Assembly (NCBI GenBank): GCA_905221615.1
Contig: CAJNDT010001324.1
Location: 601,001-665,000 of the forward strand
Direction: 5' to 3'
Origin: Symbiodinium sp. CCMP2592
Taxonomy: Eukaryota; Sar; Dinophyceae; Suessiales; Symbiodiniaceae
Length of the DNA: 64,000 bases
Below are positions 32,622 through 44,400 of the stretch, one piece after another. Within the stretch, counting starts at the first letter, position 1. Every line of letters starts with the position of its first letter. The notes under the pieces are model-generated. The model was not told where the DNA came from. It was given only the letters and a program-made list of their open reading frames with translations, and made no database searches. A program made the translations under genes and the position numbers.

Positions 32622-32865
32622 GGCTTCTTTCTGGACGGCACAAAATTTTGGGACTCTTTTCTGTACAAGGAGGGTTCCCGATCCCCAGGTGCCGTAGGCC
32701 CTGAAGGAGGGGACCCTCCTCTGTTTCGAAACGACCTCTTTCTAGACAGAGGTCTTCGACCGAAGGAACATCCCGGGAGTCGGCAGCCACACCAATCCAC
32801 CATGCAAAAGAGGGCTTGTGAGCATGGTGCTTTTGGTGTGCCATTTTCATGCGGATTTCTGACAT
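32622..32865 (+). repeat. Split direct repeat B2 (right end)
   Basis: Second copy of B. It ends GACA-TAGTGAC and then unique flanking DNA (TAACATGG). The RT/RNase H stop lies 22 nt before it, so B2 would be the 3' end of that transcript. Confidence 0.92.
32686..32703. repeat. Hairpin core H9 copy in B2
   Basis: Same sequence and arms as in B1. Confidence 0.9.
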
Positions 32866-33150
32866 AGTGACTAACATGGTGCTTACGTACACGACTCAGA
32901 CTGTCAATCGCTTTCCTTTGAAGACAGGTCGTCTGGGTGGTGTGGAGGCCACGCACATGAAGCAGGATGTCATCAAGCAACTTGACATGACTTTGTTCTC
33001 AGTCGGTGTAGGCGGGATCATCCAAGATAAGTCTGTGTTGTTCCATCCGACTCGGATCCATGTCCAATCCTTCTTGCCTGCTTACTGTGCTGCAGAGTTC
33101 CATTGTCCTCACGCCGGTCTTAAAGGCAAGTAGAGGGCAGGGAATTAAGT

Positions 33151-33172
33151 GTAGTGTAGCAGTGTAGCAGTG
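33151..33172. repeat. Short GTGTAGCA repeat
   Basis: GTGTAGTGTAGCAGTGTAGCAGTG, three short units near the right flank of the retroelement. Confidence 0.7.
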
Positions 33173-33779
33173 CTCTGGGAGAGACCGAAGCTCCGAAGTC
33201 GAGGATCCTGGATGCTGGAGCCGACAAGGCGGGTGCGGCCAAGTTTGCCTTGGAGACCCCGGGCGGCAGAAACCCGAGGCTCCGAGGTCAGCAAGGCACA
33301 GCGTAGCCCGGCGCAGCCCGGCGAAGCCCGAAGCAGAGGGCGGAGGGTTCTTGTCGCTGAAGTTGCATGTGTCTTTTGGCAGAACCCTGTCAGGGTGAGA
33401 TTGAAAGCCTCCCGTCACGATTCGAGAATCTCCCGGTCGGCTGAGGAACAAGCTTGAGGAGACCTGCAACGTTTTGCCACTCGGCCAACTGGTTTTCTTC
33501 TTGGGAAGCTGCGCTTCGGGTTTGAAGAGCCCTGTTCGGCCACAGTCATTCGACCACTCTCGGCTGACTGAGCCGATGGAGGAGGAGTGGTAAGCCAGAA
33601 GACTCTGAGTCTGCGAGGTCCGTGATGTTTCACACGGCGCCGATCGAAGTCTTCTTCATCCCCAGCCGCCCGGCCCGAGCAGCGGCCGAGTATGGCCGAG
33701 AGCTTTTCACTGTCTCCGCTGAAAGCTTGCCCAGCCGCTTGGAAAGCCGCTCACGAGTAGCCGCTTGTAAGCTCTAGGC

Positions 33780-34193
33780 ATGGTGCCGAAGCTCCTGGAC
33801 TTCGTTGCGCCGCCAGCTGCAGCAGCGCGGGAACCGACACCGAAGGCGGCCAAGACGCCGTCACGTGGCAAAACTCCTCTGTCACAGAGCTCGAGTCCTG
33901 TTGCTGGCGCAGGCCAGTCCTTGGGTTCTAATCACACGGCCGCTTCAGTATCGCCCGCCTGTGCCCGCCCCACGGAGCCAAGGAAGACACCGAAGTCGGA
34001 CATCGCCTCCCCAAGGAGCATCATGAGCCGGACGGCAGCTGGGCGAAGCTTAAGGCTTAAAAGGCTTTGGACGGACTTGGCTTTGAGGATGCAGGGGCCG
34101 CCGGTAGCCGGCGATCGGGAAATGACTCAACTGCTTAAGGTGCCGAGCTGTTTTGAGATCGGAGCTGCGCCACCACCCTGTTGGACATCTTGA
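33780..34193 (+). CDS. Candidate ORF, Ser/Pro/Lys-rich, unknown
   Basis: ATG-start frame of 137 codons: MVPKLLDFVAPPAAAAREPT, then a basic Ser/Pro-rich region (PKAAKTPSRGKTPLSQSSSP) and LKRLWTDLALRMQGPPVAGD. It looks like a disordered basic protein or an exon. No domain is recognised, and the relation to the flanking gene is unclear. Confidence 0.3.
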   Translation: MVPKLLDFVAPPAAAAREPTPKAAKTPSRGKTPLSQSSSPVAGAGQSLGSNHTAASVSPACARPTEPRKTPKSDIASPRSIMSRTAAGRSLRLKRLWTDLALRMQGPPVAGDREMTQLLKVPSCFEIGAAPPPCWTS

Positions 34194-35272
34194 GTGGCTG
34201 AGAGCGGTTCTGTTCCGTTACTGTTACCCTCATATCGCGGCGGTTGCTATGCTCAAGCTTTGACCCGTCGGCATCTTGACAAGGCCCAGGCATAGAACAG
34301 AAAACATCACCCTCCAAAGAAGAAGCGCACCAACATGAGAAGAGTTGAACGGGTTTGATGAGCTGCCGAGCCAGGCAGATGCACAGGGAGCGGTGCAGCA
34401 ATTGTTGGGCAAGGAGGGCGACGTCGGCCAGTCGCTTGGAAAGAGACCTGCGCAGGGTTCCTTGCTGTGCAGCTCTTCGATTATGATTATAATATCATCA
34501 CATGACAGCACGACCCAAGTGCCTCAATTCGTCGCAGCTCCGCTGTCTTAAGGAACTGTCGCTTGCCCTTGCCGTCGATGTCAATCTGCTGCAGCCGAGG
34601 TACGCTGATGCCGCGTACGACCGTGTTCCCGACCAGGCATGCTTGACATCCTATATTTTTCCTAGACACATGGCTTCGCTGCACGTAAGCCGGCAGATTC
34701 CTCTTGAGCGTTGCTTCCAGCTGGGTTGAGGTTTGTGGCCGTTTAGTTGAGCGGGACGGAGGCATGCTGCATGCTTTGCTTTGGCATATCGACAGGTGCA
34801 TTTTGATGTCCATCTGGCCTCCCCAACGATCCACTTGCCCGTCCGGGACATCGGCAAGGTTGGGCACACGAAGCCATGAGCAAAGGCTCAGGACTCGGGA
34901 GTCCGGTTTCGCAGGGTTCTGAGATTGAAGACGAAAACACCTCCGCACGAAATGATGGACCTCATTGAAAAAAGACGGAAGATTCTTTTGTATTCACTAG
35001 AATCTTGAGACTTGCGCCGAAACGATTCCGCTGGTAGGATCCATTGCATCCACCCGGTTGCAACCACAGCTTGTTTGGACAGAGCATCCCATATGCCATC
35101 CTCGAAACATTCCCACACTCGGACTCCCCAGCGCTTGAAGGTGGTGGTGAACCTCGGTTCCCTGACACTGCTGACACCAGAGGTTTGCTCCATGAAGGCC
35201 GTGAGGTGGGCCCCCGCGGGGTCGCCCGGGGTTGCAATTTTTGACTAACGTTGGATGCGGAGTGGCTTGCAG

Positions 35273-35430
35273 CGGCTGTAGGAGAAGGGCTTCGGCGATC
35301 CGCGGCCCAGCACATGGAGCGTTTGATGAGAGTCACTGAGAGTCCTGCTTACAGGCTGGGAGTCTCCCTGGAGGACACCATGCTGAAGGTGGCGACCAAG
35401 CGGGACCGGCAACAAAGAATGGCGAAAAGA
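35273..35430 (+). CDS. Candidate exon, helical segment
   Basis: It follows an acceptor (GGCTTGCAG ending 35272) and reads AVGEGLRRSAAQHMERLMRV then TESPAYRLGVSLEDTMLKVA and TKRDRQQRMAKR before a TAA. The amphipathic pattern is convincing. The donor is not clear (non-GT possible). It probably belongs to the multi-exon gene that follows. Confidence 0.45.
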
Positions 35431-35618
35431 TAAAGAAACCCGAACATCTTCATGACCTACTTCCCTCGCGCAGCACACTTCATGGGGGGAGGTTGAATTT
35501 TCTAGATGAGATACTTAGCTAGTGAAGGAATGCGATCAGGTCCATCCCCCCCGAAGATCCAAAACGCAGATGCTGCGAAACTTCCAAGCAGTTGTAGGTC
35601 CCACCTTCACCGTCGCAG

Positions 35619-35684
35619 GAAGAGTTCAACGTGATCTCGCCCCTCCCGATTGACATCAAGCTAAACCACAACGAGGACGACGAG
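35619..35684 (+). CDS. Probable exon, beta-strand segment
   Basis: A 66-nt exon between ACCGTCGCAG and GAG|GTGCTG, in phase 0 at both ends. It reads EEFNVISPLPIDIKLNHNED then DE. The N-x-[IL]-x-PLPI-x-I pattern resembles beta-strand repeats of the VPS13 adaptor-binding region. Splice sites are good on both sides. Confidence 0.5.
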
Positions 35685-36180
35685 GTGCTGAAGGCCGGAT
35701 GTCGGATACACTCTCAGGGAAGACGGCCTGTCCGTCCGGAGTTTCCAATCTTGGAGGTGGGGACGGATCTGCGGTCCAGTGCAGAAGTCGTCCATCCTCT
35801 TGCCCGGAATTGAAGCCGATGACCCATTCTGCCCAATGACAACCACTGGAAAAGGATCTGAGAGCATGCGCCTGCATGAAGTCGTTGAGCGGTCCAATTA
35901 GGCAGGACCTCCCAGACCTGAGCAGGACGAAGAAGTGCGTCAAAACAGACCTTTCAGCGCACTTCCCCAGATAGTTCTCAACAAGCCTCAGCCAACCCCC
36001 TCTCTTCAAGCAGCTCCCTTCAACCTCAGCTCCGAAGCCTGCTCCGTAAAGCCTAAACCTCTAAACTGCCTAAACTTGAATTTCGAAAAAAGGTCCCCGT
36101 TGGATCAGGTGCTGGGAGTTTAGGCTGATCAAACTTGAGAGCCACGACCGCACTCTCAACAGCCGCCTTAGCATCCCAGC

Positions 36181-36356
36181 CTTGAGGCCGAGGTGAAGCT
36201 CACCACTGGAGACCTCATCCTCACCGCGGCTCCGCAGGCAGTGGCCCGGAGGCGAAGTGAAGACGATGCGTCGAGACTTCGGGGAGCTTGAGGCCCTAAT
36301 CTCGAGGAATCCCTTTGTACACCCCTTGAGAGCTACGGTAGATGCGGATTGCCGAG
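36181..36356 (+). CDS. Candidate exon with strong GTGAGT donor
   Basis: It starts after ATCCCAG and ends at GCCGAG|GTGAGT (36357). One frame begins LEAEVKLTTGDLILTAAPQA. Another, later, reads VKTMRRDFGELEALISRNPF. I cannot decide which frame is used. There may be a small intron inside. Confidence 0.35.
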
Positions 36357-37549
36357 GTGAGTGTGCTTGCGGCTCTGCCGGACGTGTTTGCAGAGCTGGC
36401 CCCGCCCAGCCAGGAAGTTTGAGTGACTATCTGGGACACGGTACACGACACGCCTGCTTCGCAGATCGCAGACACTTCTTATCTCTTCTCTCACCCCACA
36501 CACGATTCGAACATACTCGAATGCTTCCAGACTGTCAGCCCGCGAGAGGATGCGAAGACAGTGGAGCAGGGCGAGGAGTCGCTTGAGGAGCGAAGTTGTG
36601 GGGAAGTCGCTACAGCTTCAGCCTTCAGCTTTGGATTTCTGTTGCTAGCTGCGACAACACCAGCAAATCCCGAGATCTCGGAACCCTCCGCTGTCAACAT
36701 TCAACATTCTCTAGCCCTGCGGCATTCTTCTGGCACCTTCTGGCGCCAGGATGCCCTGGAGGACGTCGAGACAACCCAAGACCAGGCACCTTCCCTTCTG
36801 GTGTCGGGCAAATCGGGGCCTTCGGGGGTCGGGAGCTCTGAAGCTTTCGAGCTGTGGGCGAACTGAGCTTCTGAACCTGCAGCAACTGTGTGCTGGGCGA
36901 CGAGCGTGTAAGTAAGCTGTTGTAGCGTCGTGCTCGGCTCATATCCAGGCCCGGATCCTGAAATCCCCAGTCCGAACTTCCACATCAACGCACAGCCACA
37001 TCCCTAGACGCATCATGGATCACGTCGCCGTCATAGGTGACCAGGAAACCTAACTTGAAGACGAATGAGATGTCGTCCAGTGCATATATATGGAACATCA
37101 TGCATTGGCTGACTGGAGACATTGGCAATCGAAGCAGACGTTCTCAGCCAAGACCCATTGGGAAGATCCAATCCGGCCCTACACCGCTTGCAGGTCTAGC
37201 CTCTCTAGACTCGCGCAGACCCAAGCAGACTCAAGCACGTCGAAACCTCAGCCTCTCCTAGCTCCGGGCTGACCTTGACCTGCCAGGGGAGCGGGGCGCT
37301 CGCGAGCTCGGTTGGGCAGTCGGAGGCCTGTGGGAATTCGTTGAGCCTTTCGGATCTTTCGCGTGCACCCTCTAACGTCAAAGCGTGCCCCATGAATTAT
37401 GCGCCTGTCAATGCTATATGAGGCGAGTTGATTCCCAGTACCCCGGCTGCATCCCCAGCACTATCTAAACGATGCAATCTCAACAAGTGCACGTGCAGCA
37501 CTGTGCCTTCTAGCAGTGTGTAGTGCAGGGGTGTGCGGTGATGATGGTC

Positions 37550-37715
37550 CGCTCTCACCCAGCACCTCCCTCACCCTTCCCCCGCCCTCACAGTGAGTCT
37601 CACCGGGACACCCCCTCACCTTTAATCTCATCCTCACTCTCACCCTCACACTGATCCTCTCACCCTCACCCTGATCCTCACCGTCACTCTCACCCTAAAC
37701 CCTAATCCCTCACAA
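37550..37715. repeat. CCCTCACCCTAA-rich tract, telomere-like
   Basis: Repeated CTCACCCTCA and TGATCCTCACC units ending in CACCCTAAACCCTAATCCC, the reverse of TTTAGGG-type repeats. It lies between candidate exons, so it is probably intronic. It also explains the Ser/Pro frames here. Confidence 0.7.
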
Positions 37716-37895
37716 CTTGTGCGCTGGCACGGATATTTCGCTGGTGAGGCCATGCAGGCTGCCACGAAGCGTGCAAAAGAGCTGACGGCTACTCGGGTCG
37801 GACTGCGGGCTACTGTCTCTAAAGCGCACTTCGCTCGCCTGTTTGACGGATTTCTTGCAGCCGATCCCGTTCAGCATGTGTTGAGCTTTTGTCAG

Positions 37896-38050
37896 CCAAG
37901 GAGAAAAGATTGCAACTCGACGTCGTTGCCCAGCTCGGAAAGCTCGAAGTGTCTCTTGGCACAGCTTTGCGCCATAAAGGATTTAATAGTGGCCGACTTC
38001 TCTCGAACTTGCAGGAATCTTCTGAGGATTCGCATGAAAGGAACCAGGCG
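37896..38050 (+). CDS. Probable exon, beta-strand segment
   Basis: After GCTTTTGTCAG it reads AKEKRLQLDVVAQLGKLEVS, LGTALRHKGFNSGRLLSNLQ and ESSEDSHERNQA, and it ends near GCG|GTTGGG. Alternating hydrophobic residues (LQLDVVAQLGKLEVSL) suit a beta-groove repeat of a bridge-like lipid transfer protein. The helix after it is less specific. Confidence 0.5.
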
Positions 38051-38241
38051 GTTGGGAGCTGAGGGCTTCAGGAATCTTCTGGTGCTCACGGCTCAGGGCC
38101 GTCCTGGACATGCTGCATCCCGTTGTCACCGTGCAGTGCCAAGTGCTTGGCCCCGGGATCCAGCTCTGCCACAACAGCCTCATGAGTCCTGGCAGCTATT
38201 TCCGTGAAAGCCATACCAGGTTTGACCCCTTCATGCCATGG

Positions 38242-38270
38242 GGCCTAGGGCCTAGGGCCTAGGGCCTAGA
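38242..38270. repeat. Tandem GGGCCTA x4
   Basis: Four copies of a 7-bp unit in a row between candidate exons. Confidence 0.9.
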
Positions 38271-38351
38271 CGATGTCCCGCCAATCACAATGGAAATTGA
38301 CAAAGACAGATAAGAAATCGTGTTTCGTAGAAGCCCAGGACCGGCCAAGAC

Positions 38352-38420
38352 ATGTCGACGAGCGTCAAGCTGGAGAACCTGGCGCTCAAGGCGTTCGCCA
38401 AGTGCCCGCGCTCGCATGTG
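38352..38420 (+). CDS. Candidate exon, SVKLENLALK segment
   Basis: Frame MSTSVKLENLALKAFAKCPR then SHVAG. V-x-LENL-x-LK recalls the chorein N-terminus of VPS13 proteins, but it lies downstream of exons that look internal. It may be a chance match, or a second gene may start here. The right end runs into a CTCTCTCT tract, so the donor is unclear. Confidence 0.35.
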
Positions 38421-38439
38421 GCTGGGCAGAGCTCTCTCT

Positions 38440-41400
38440 CTCTCTCACTGTGTGATCTCATGGCTAAGACGCTGACAGCGGCTAACCGGCCTGTCAGAAT
38501 CGGGAGCCCAGGAGTGGGAGCCCCTCCTGGAGCCCTTCCACATCGGGGCCTCCGCAGCTGGATCGGGTTAATGGTCTTTGTCAGTCCCAGATCGAAGGGC
38601 CAAGGAACAAGAGGATCTAGATTCAGACTCTAGATTCCTTCATGTGAGCTCAGTTCACTCACAGCACAGAATCTTTTGCTCAGTCAGGTGAGTGGTTCGA
38701 GGTTCAGGTGAAGGCAGTAACCCACATCACTTGTCAAGGCACCATCAGGTCAAAGATGCTGGCTGTGCGAGCTTTCCACGATCGGCCCGAGTACGTATGT
38801 AAGATCTTGAGATGTGCCTGAGGTGAAGCTCCAATCTGTTTCCAAGACCTCATCGGCTGTGGGCACCAAAGTGCCCGATGCTTAGGTTAGATGGGCAGAA
38901 ACGACTCAACACTGGTTCCTGCTATGTCAGAGAAGATGCGATAGCCATGCTCGGAGTGAGGAAACTGTCTTTTTTCTGTATGCGCATCATCGTTCGTTGC
39001 ATTATGTACTGCAAGATGGATGGTCGGTGGCGGTCCGAATGTTGTAGATCATGGGCATGCGCTTGAGTCTGACATTGTTATGTCCTGCGAGGTCCATCAA
39101 TGCACACAAACCCTTGCTCCTGAACGTTGCCTCACCGTCGTTGTCGAGGACGGGGCTGTGGAGGGAGGGCAGCGAGTCTTCCAGTCTTTTGTTTGCTCGT
39201 GGTCAGCTTGTGGCGCCCATCTCCTTGTGGTCGAAAGCTCGAGCAGCATTGTGAGACTGCGAGGCTTGCTCAGCTCGGCCCAGTCTACGCCGCCAGCATC
39301 GAGCGCAAGAGCGACTCCGCTTCCTCTCGGTACAGCTGCAGCCTCGGATTCAAGGTTCTACAATCCTTTACTCTAACCGCCCTTTTCAACGAGCTACCCA
39401 CTGAGTTTTGAGCCGACGAACAGAGTCCTGAGAGCAGCTCCAAGTCTTATGACTCAGGTGTCTGATTTCTGAGTGCTCATGTGAGGACTTTGAATAAGAC
39501 GGGGAGAGGATTTAACGTCTGGAGTTGGGCAATTCGTGTGCCCTCATCTCTCGAAAAGGCGTGGTCAATCTGTTCGGCCAGCCGATGGTGCTTGAGTTCC
39601 ATTGCCCCGGCCACTCGGAGCGGAAGAGAGTTCAGCATTTCATGGGCTGAGCTCCATGAATGGTCGAGCGTCATCCCTGGCTTTTGCGGTTTGACGCTCG
39701 ACTAGCTTATAGTAGCTCCAATTCCGATGCATGTGCTGGGGTCTCAATGAAAGGAGCGACTGGGAGTAAATAAAGCGGCAGAAGCCAGCATGCCCCCTCT
39801 CCGGCCGTTTTTCAGGTCTCGTAGGTCTTTTCAGGCGGAAAATGGCGGAAATATCGGAGTCCAAAGGTTCATGAAGCGAGTCCATGTTAGGCTGGTCGCA
39901 CACTGTCAGTACCTCTCCAACTTTATTCCAGACACTTTCATTTTCATGGTAGCCACATGTTCCAATGCAGATGTGGATGTTGCTAGGTCAAGCCACACAC
40001 GAAGTGTAACTTGCAGGTAAACGCGTAGAAAGACGCCACACATTTGCAAAGCTTGCAAGGCCAATCTGCTGTCAAACGTAATGCGAAAGTTGCTGTCTTA
40101 GACACTGGTATCGGTAGCTTTGTGGCGTGAAGAGGATGCATGGCTGGAATTCCTTATGACTTCTTCTTCGTCGGGCTGTAGTTCTGCAAGCAGCACGTCC
40201 CTAGCAAACCGAATTCGGTGAAACGCAGGCTTGGAACTCCAAAAAGAGACTGTGCCGCTTCGCGGTCCTTCATTTGAACGGCGCTCGATGAAGGACTCAG
40301 TCCAGGCTAAAAAGGAAGGGGCGGAGCGATAAAGCCGGAACAACACGGACAAGTCCAAGTCCTCGCGGCGGACTTCGATATGCTGTGACGCAGTGAGGCA
40401 CTCAAGGCCATCACCCGGAACGGTCGGGAGCGTCGGGGCATATGCTGCCAATTGGTCCGTTTTTCCAGCTTGCAGGTACACCCCTCCTCCGCCTCCACCT
40501 CCTTAACACTGCAACTTGCGACAATGCGGTAGCACTCTTCAGGCTGCCTTGACCTTCAACGCCCGCCATATTGGGAGTCCTGACCTGCCTCGATCAGGGT
40601 GTACAATGAGGCAGGCGCCTGGAGGACAACACCGACGTCGGGCAGGCAAAGGGCAGCCACCTAGAGCTGTCCAAGCCGGGATGCGGAAACCCAGCCAGAT
40701 CCAAGCGACCTCGCAAAGCTAGCAACTGCCTTCAAGAAGCCAGCAGCTGTTGAGATGGAGCAGCCATTTGCAGTTGCTGGGATGAAGCAGCCAACTGTTC
40801 CATAAGGAATCGCTGCCCGGCGTCATGTGCAGCATAACTTTTAACATGCAAGTGCATTACACAAAGCAGCCATCTCTTCCACAGAATCGCTGCTAATCAG
40901 ATGTGCTATTCGGCCGATCAGTGCCTGCAAAGCCTGCGAAAACTGGATTTCTTTGCCAGAGCTCCATCAAGTCCAGCTTCGAACTGACCTTACTGTGAAT
41001 GTCGAAAGGGTCGGCTTACTCAGCGAACACTATACTTCGAGGCCACCGGCAAAGGCATCGTACATGCCAAACGACTCTGGCTAACCAAGCATCACGTCTG
41101 TTTAATTCCGAGAATTTCTGCGTAAATTTACCTGGTAGCAATTAGATTCGAGGCAGTGTTTGTCATCCTTTCTTGGCTTGCCACGTCCATGGCATCCGCG
41201 GCATTTGCCTAGTACTTGCTTGCCTAACAGGGGCCGAGCCAGCTGAAAGTAAGTAAGCTCAAAGATTCACGCTGAAGGATCGTTTGGCTGCAACCCTCCA
41301 AATGGCTCCGGACTTGAGATAAAGCATTGTCTGTGCTGCCATTGAGGTGGGGTTGTCCACAAAACGATTCCGGCCAGCGGTGAAAAGGCTGGGTCAATGC

Positions 41401-44400
41401 GGTTTGCTTCTTGTGCGGTCCGGTGGACAGAGGCAGCCTGGGAATGTGTCGTCGGTTTTGCAAAGCTCTGCCAGCAGAAGGTTTGCCTCGAGGACGAGAT
41501 CTTCCTCCACAGGCCAAGACAACTTTTTCGAGGTTTGCAAAAGACTGGGAAGGTACGTGTTGAGGCTCTTTGGTGGACTATAGTCTATAGTGATATGGGC
41601 TTCGAGTGGTAGCCGGACCCGTAGTCCAGAGCTAAGACGTCGGCGCACAGGGGACAGCTCTCACACCACCACCCTTAATGCGTGTGTTTGCACTCTGGTC
41701 GTGGGCTTCTGATTCCTGCATACGGCATCATCACATCTGCATGTTGGGCAGGGCCAGCGAAGTTGCAGTCCGCTTCCAAGAGGCACCGAGGGCATTCCAA
41801 AAGGGCTCCATGTGTGCCATTGGACCTCCCGCCCTGGTTTGAGAGTAGAGGAGTTGAACTTGACAGGAGTAGGGGGCTCGGTAGTTGTTTTGAAGTGTGC
41901 CCTGAACACATCTCTGCCGCACCCGAACTCTCGATCTGAGCCGTGAGACCTAGAAATCCCCGCGTATCCCGACAAGCACTCCTCCTCATTCACAGGGTGA
42001 CAACCTGGAGAGCTCCAGGCGGGTTCCGCGACTGTGTTTGGAGAGGGCCATGCCGCAGCTTGCAAGAGAGATTCTAAAGGTGGAGGAGCGTTGAACTTTT
42101 GCTCTTCGGGAGTTTAGACTCTCACGGTTGCCGGCTGCTAGCGGAGTTATGAGGCGATGTGATTCCAAAGACGACTCCGCAATCTCACAGGCTAGACAGG
42201 CACTTGTGCCATCAGCAAGGTCCCTTGCTTGTGCTACGTGTGTAGGCTGCGATCGGTCACCGTTAGCAAGGGCATGTGCCAGTGCTTGCCGGGGCTGGGC
42301 AGTCACAGATGTGACGGCACTCCGCCGGCCAATTTCCTGTGACCGGAGAGCCCTGATCGTGTAGTGGAGGCACATGGAGACTTGTTCGTAGCTGTTTGGC
42401 CTTCACTAGCGTACACTTTCATACACTCACATGTGGTGCACCGTGAGCTTCACAGCTACCTACTAGCAAGCAGGCCACTTTCCATCGAGTGCACGGAGAC
42501 AGCTTCTTGGCGTCGGCTTGCAAGATTTCTCAGTAGCCATACTATGAAGGCGCAGCTAGAGAAGTAATTGGACATGCACGAGTGGTGCCTTCGGCAAACT
42601 TTGACACGCCTGTTGCATGTGCTGGTCAGAAACGAAGAGTTCGGCCTAAACCGGCAGGCGGCCCTCCCTCCAAATGCCGTTCGTCTAGCTGCGAACACTG
42701 GAGCCCGGGCCCTCAGGTGCTGGTGCCCGGAAGTCTCTGCGTTGCCGAGATGATGGCTCCCGAGCCAGGACTGCGAACCGTATACACTTCGGGTGTTTCT
42801 GGAGTTTCGGGATGCTGGAGCCAGAGGAGATTTTGTGTCCAATCTTCGCAGGATCCCGCTTGCTTCTCTTGGCCTCGCCGCTGCGTGTGCACAACACCTG
42901 TGTCTCAGACCGCAGTCGCATGTTTGCGAGGGCCGTTTTGGTACGCACGGCTACAGTATCTCGCGATACACCGTGTACGGATATTTAGAGTAGGCAGAAC
43001 CGACCGTCGCCGTTCGTGAAGCCAGAGGCCAGAGGGCCCTCCCCAAACTGTTCCATGGTGCCCAGGCGATGTCCCATTGCAGCTCTCCTTTCCTGGACAA
43101 AAGGCCGGGGGAAGCGGTTTTGCACGCTGCCCTGCACCGGCGCGACTTCGGTCCCTGCCTTGTACTCGAGGCCAGGCCGAGCGGAGCCTTCAGCTGCCAA
43201 GCCGCTTTGCTGGGTGGCTCGGCGAACAGCGGCTTGAAGAGCCTTAGACCGCCTCGGGCCTGAGCCGCACTCGGGCCCTTTAGAGGCTTTCCAGAAGCAT
43301 TCGTTTCATGGTGGAGCTTTGTGGCTGTAGCCGTGCAGCTCGAGGCCATGCAGCGCCGATCTACCGCATGGAGAGCCATCTGCCGGAGGGGGAGCCACAA
43401 GACCGACAAGTGACTGTCATGCCCAATGCCGCTCGCCAGAAAATCTGGCACTGTAAGGCCCGCGACCTTAAAGCAACCACCACTGTCATGTCGTGCTGGT
43501 GAAGCTCTGCACCCCAATGCTACTCGTTTCACTGGCAGAGGAGATAGGTGCAAGGCTAGGACCTAGGATGGACTCTTGGCACTGGCAGCCTCGTGTGTGT
43601 TTTAAGCACTGGCAGCCTCATGTGTTTTTTAAGCCGCCGCAGCAATTCAGGAAATCTTTGCCGTCCCAGCGCAACTGGTGCGGCAAGAGGCCCGGCACCT
43701 CGAAACCGCGTCGACTTTGCTGACTTGGTGCGCAGCTTCCCGACTCTGAGCACAAGCTCTCCGATAGAGTCCCTAGATGCTAGTGTAGCAAGCTCAATTG
43801 TGCCGATTGGGCAGGCGGGATACTGCGCTGCAACAGTGCGAGGACGCTTCGGCCTGGGGGATGCTTTTGAATGGAGAGCCTGGGCGGCACCGAAACAGAT
43901 TTCAGCTTCTTCGACTTCGCAGCGGGTATCCACCTCAGTCTGGCACTGAGGCACCCCCTTCGAGCTCTCCTCCAAAGGAGCCTCTGCCCCGGAGGACTTT
44001 ATCCTCTCCTGTGCCAGAAAAGCCGAGGCTTGGTTCCGGGGTGCAGTGATTAGATCATGGGCGTCAGGGTTGAATGTTGACTACTTGTACAAGGTGTGCC
44101 GATTGCCTCCATGCTGCAGCTTGCGTTCCTGAGAGCCAGGACGTGCTGAGACTTGTTGAGCCTCTCAAGTGGTCTTCAAATTCCAAGCCTAGAATTCTGG
44201 AGTCCTAGAACATACGGTTGGACTAGTGCCGGGGAAGCAACAGTGCAAGATGCAGCTCAAACTCAAGCGGTGCAGGGATCGGTGGTGCTTCCTACACTCC
44301 TGGCAGCGCAGCCGCAGGTCCACGATCTGAAGGCACAGCGAATGCAGAAGAGATCTGGTAGAACCGAGACTTAAACCTCCGCTTCGTTCATAATCCGTGG

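Larger units (their letters stand above)
23152..32871 (+). mobile_element. Tyrosine-recombinase retrotransposon with split direct repeats (DIRS/PAT/Ngaro-like)
   Basis: The element is bounded by the split direct repeats A1 (left) and B2 (right), with the fused pair B1/A2 in the middle. It encodes a reverse transcriptase/RNase H and a tyrosine recombinase, the hallmark pair of the DIRS order, and no DDE integrase or LTR pair is seen. Gene order is gag-like, recombinase, B1/A2, methyltransferase-like domain, RT, RNase H. In known split-repeat elements RT and recombinase lie together between A1 and B1, so the central position of B1/A2 is odd. A1 and A2 are identical and B1/B2 differ by one base, which implies recent insertion, yet the frames are broken at many points. 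It may be a recent copy made in trans, or a copy whose introns are removed. Confidence 0.8.
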
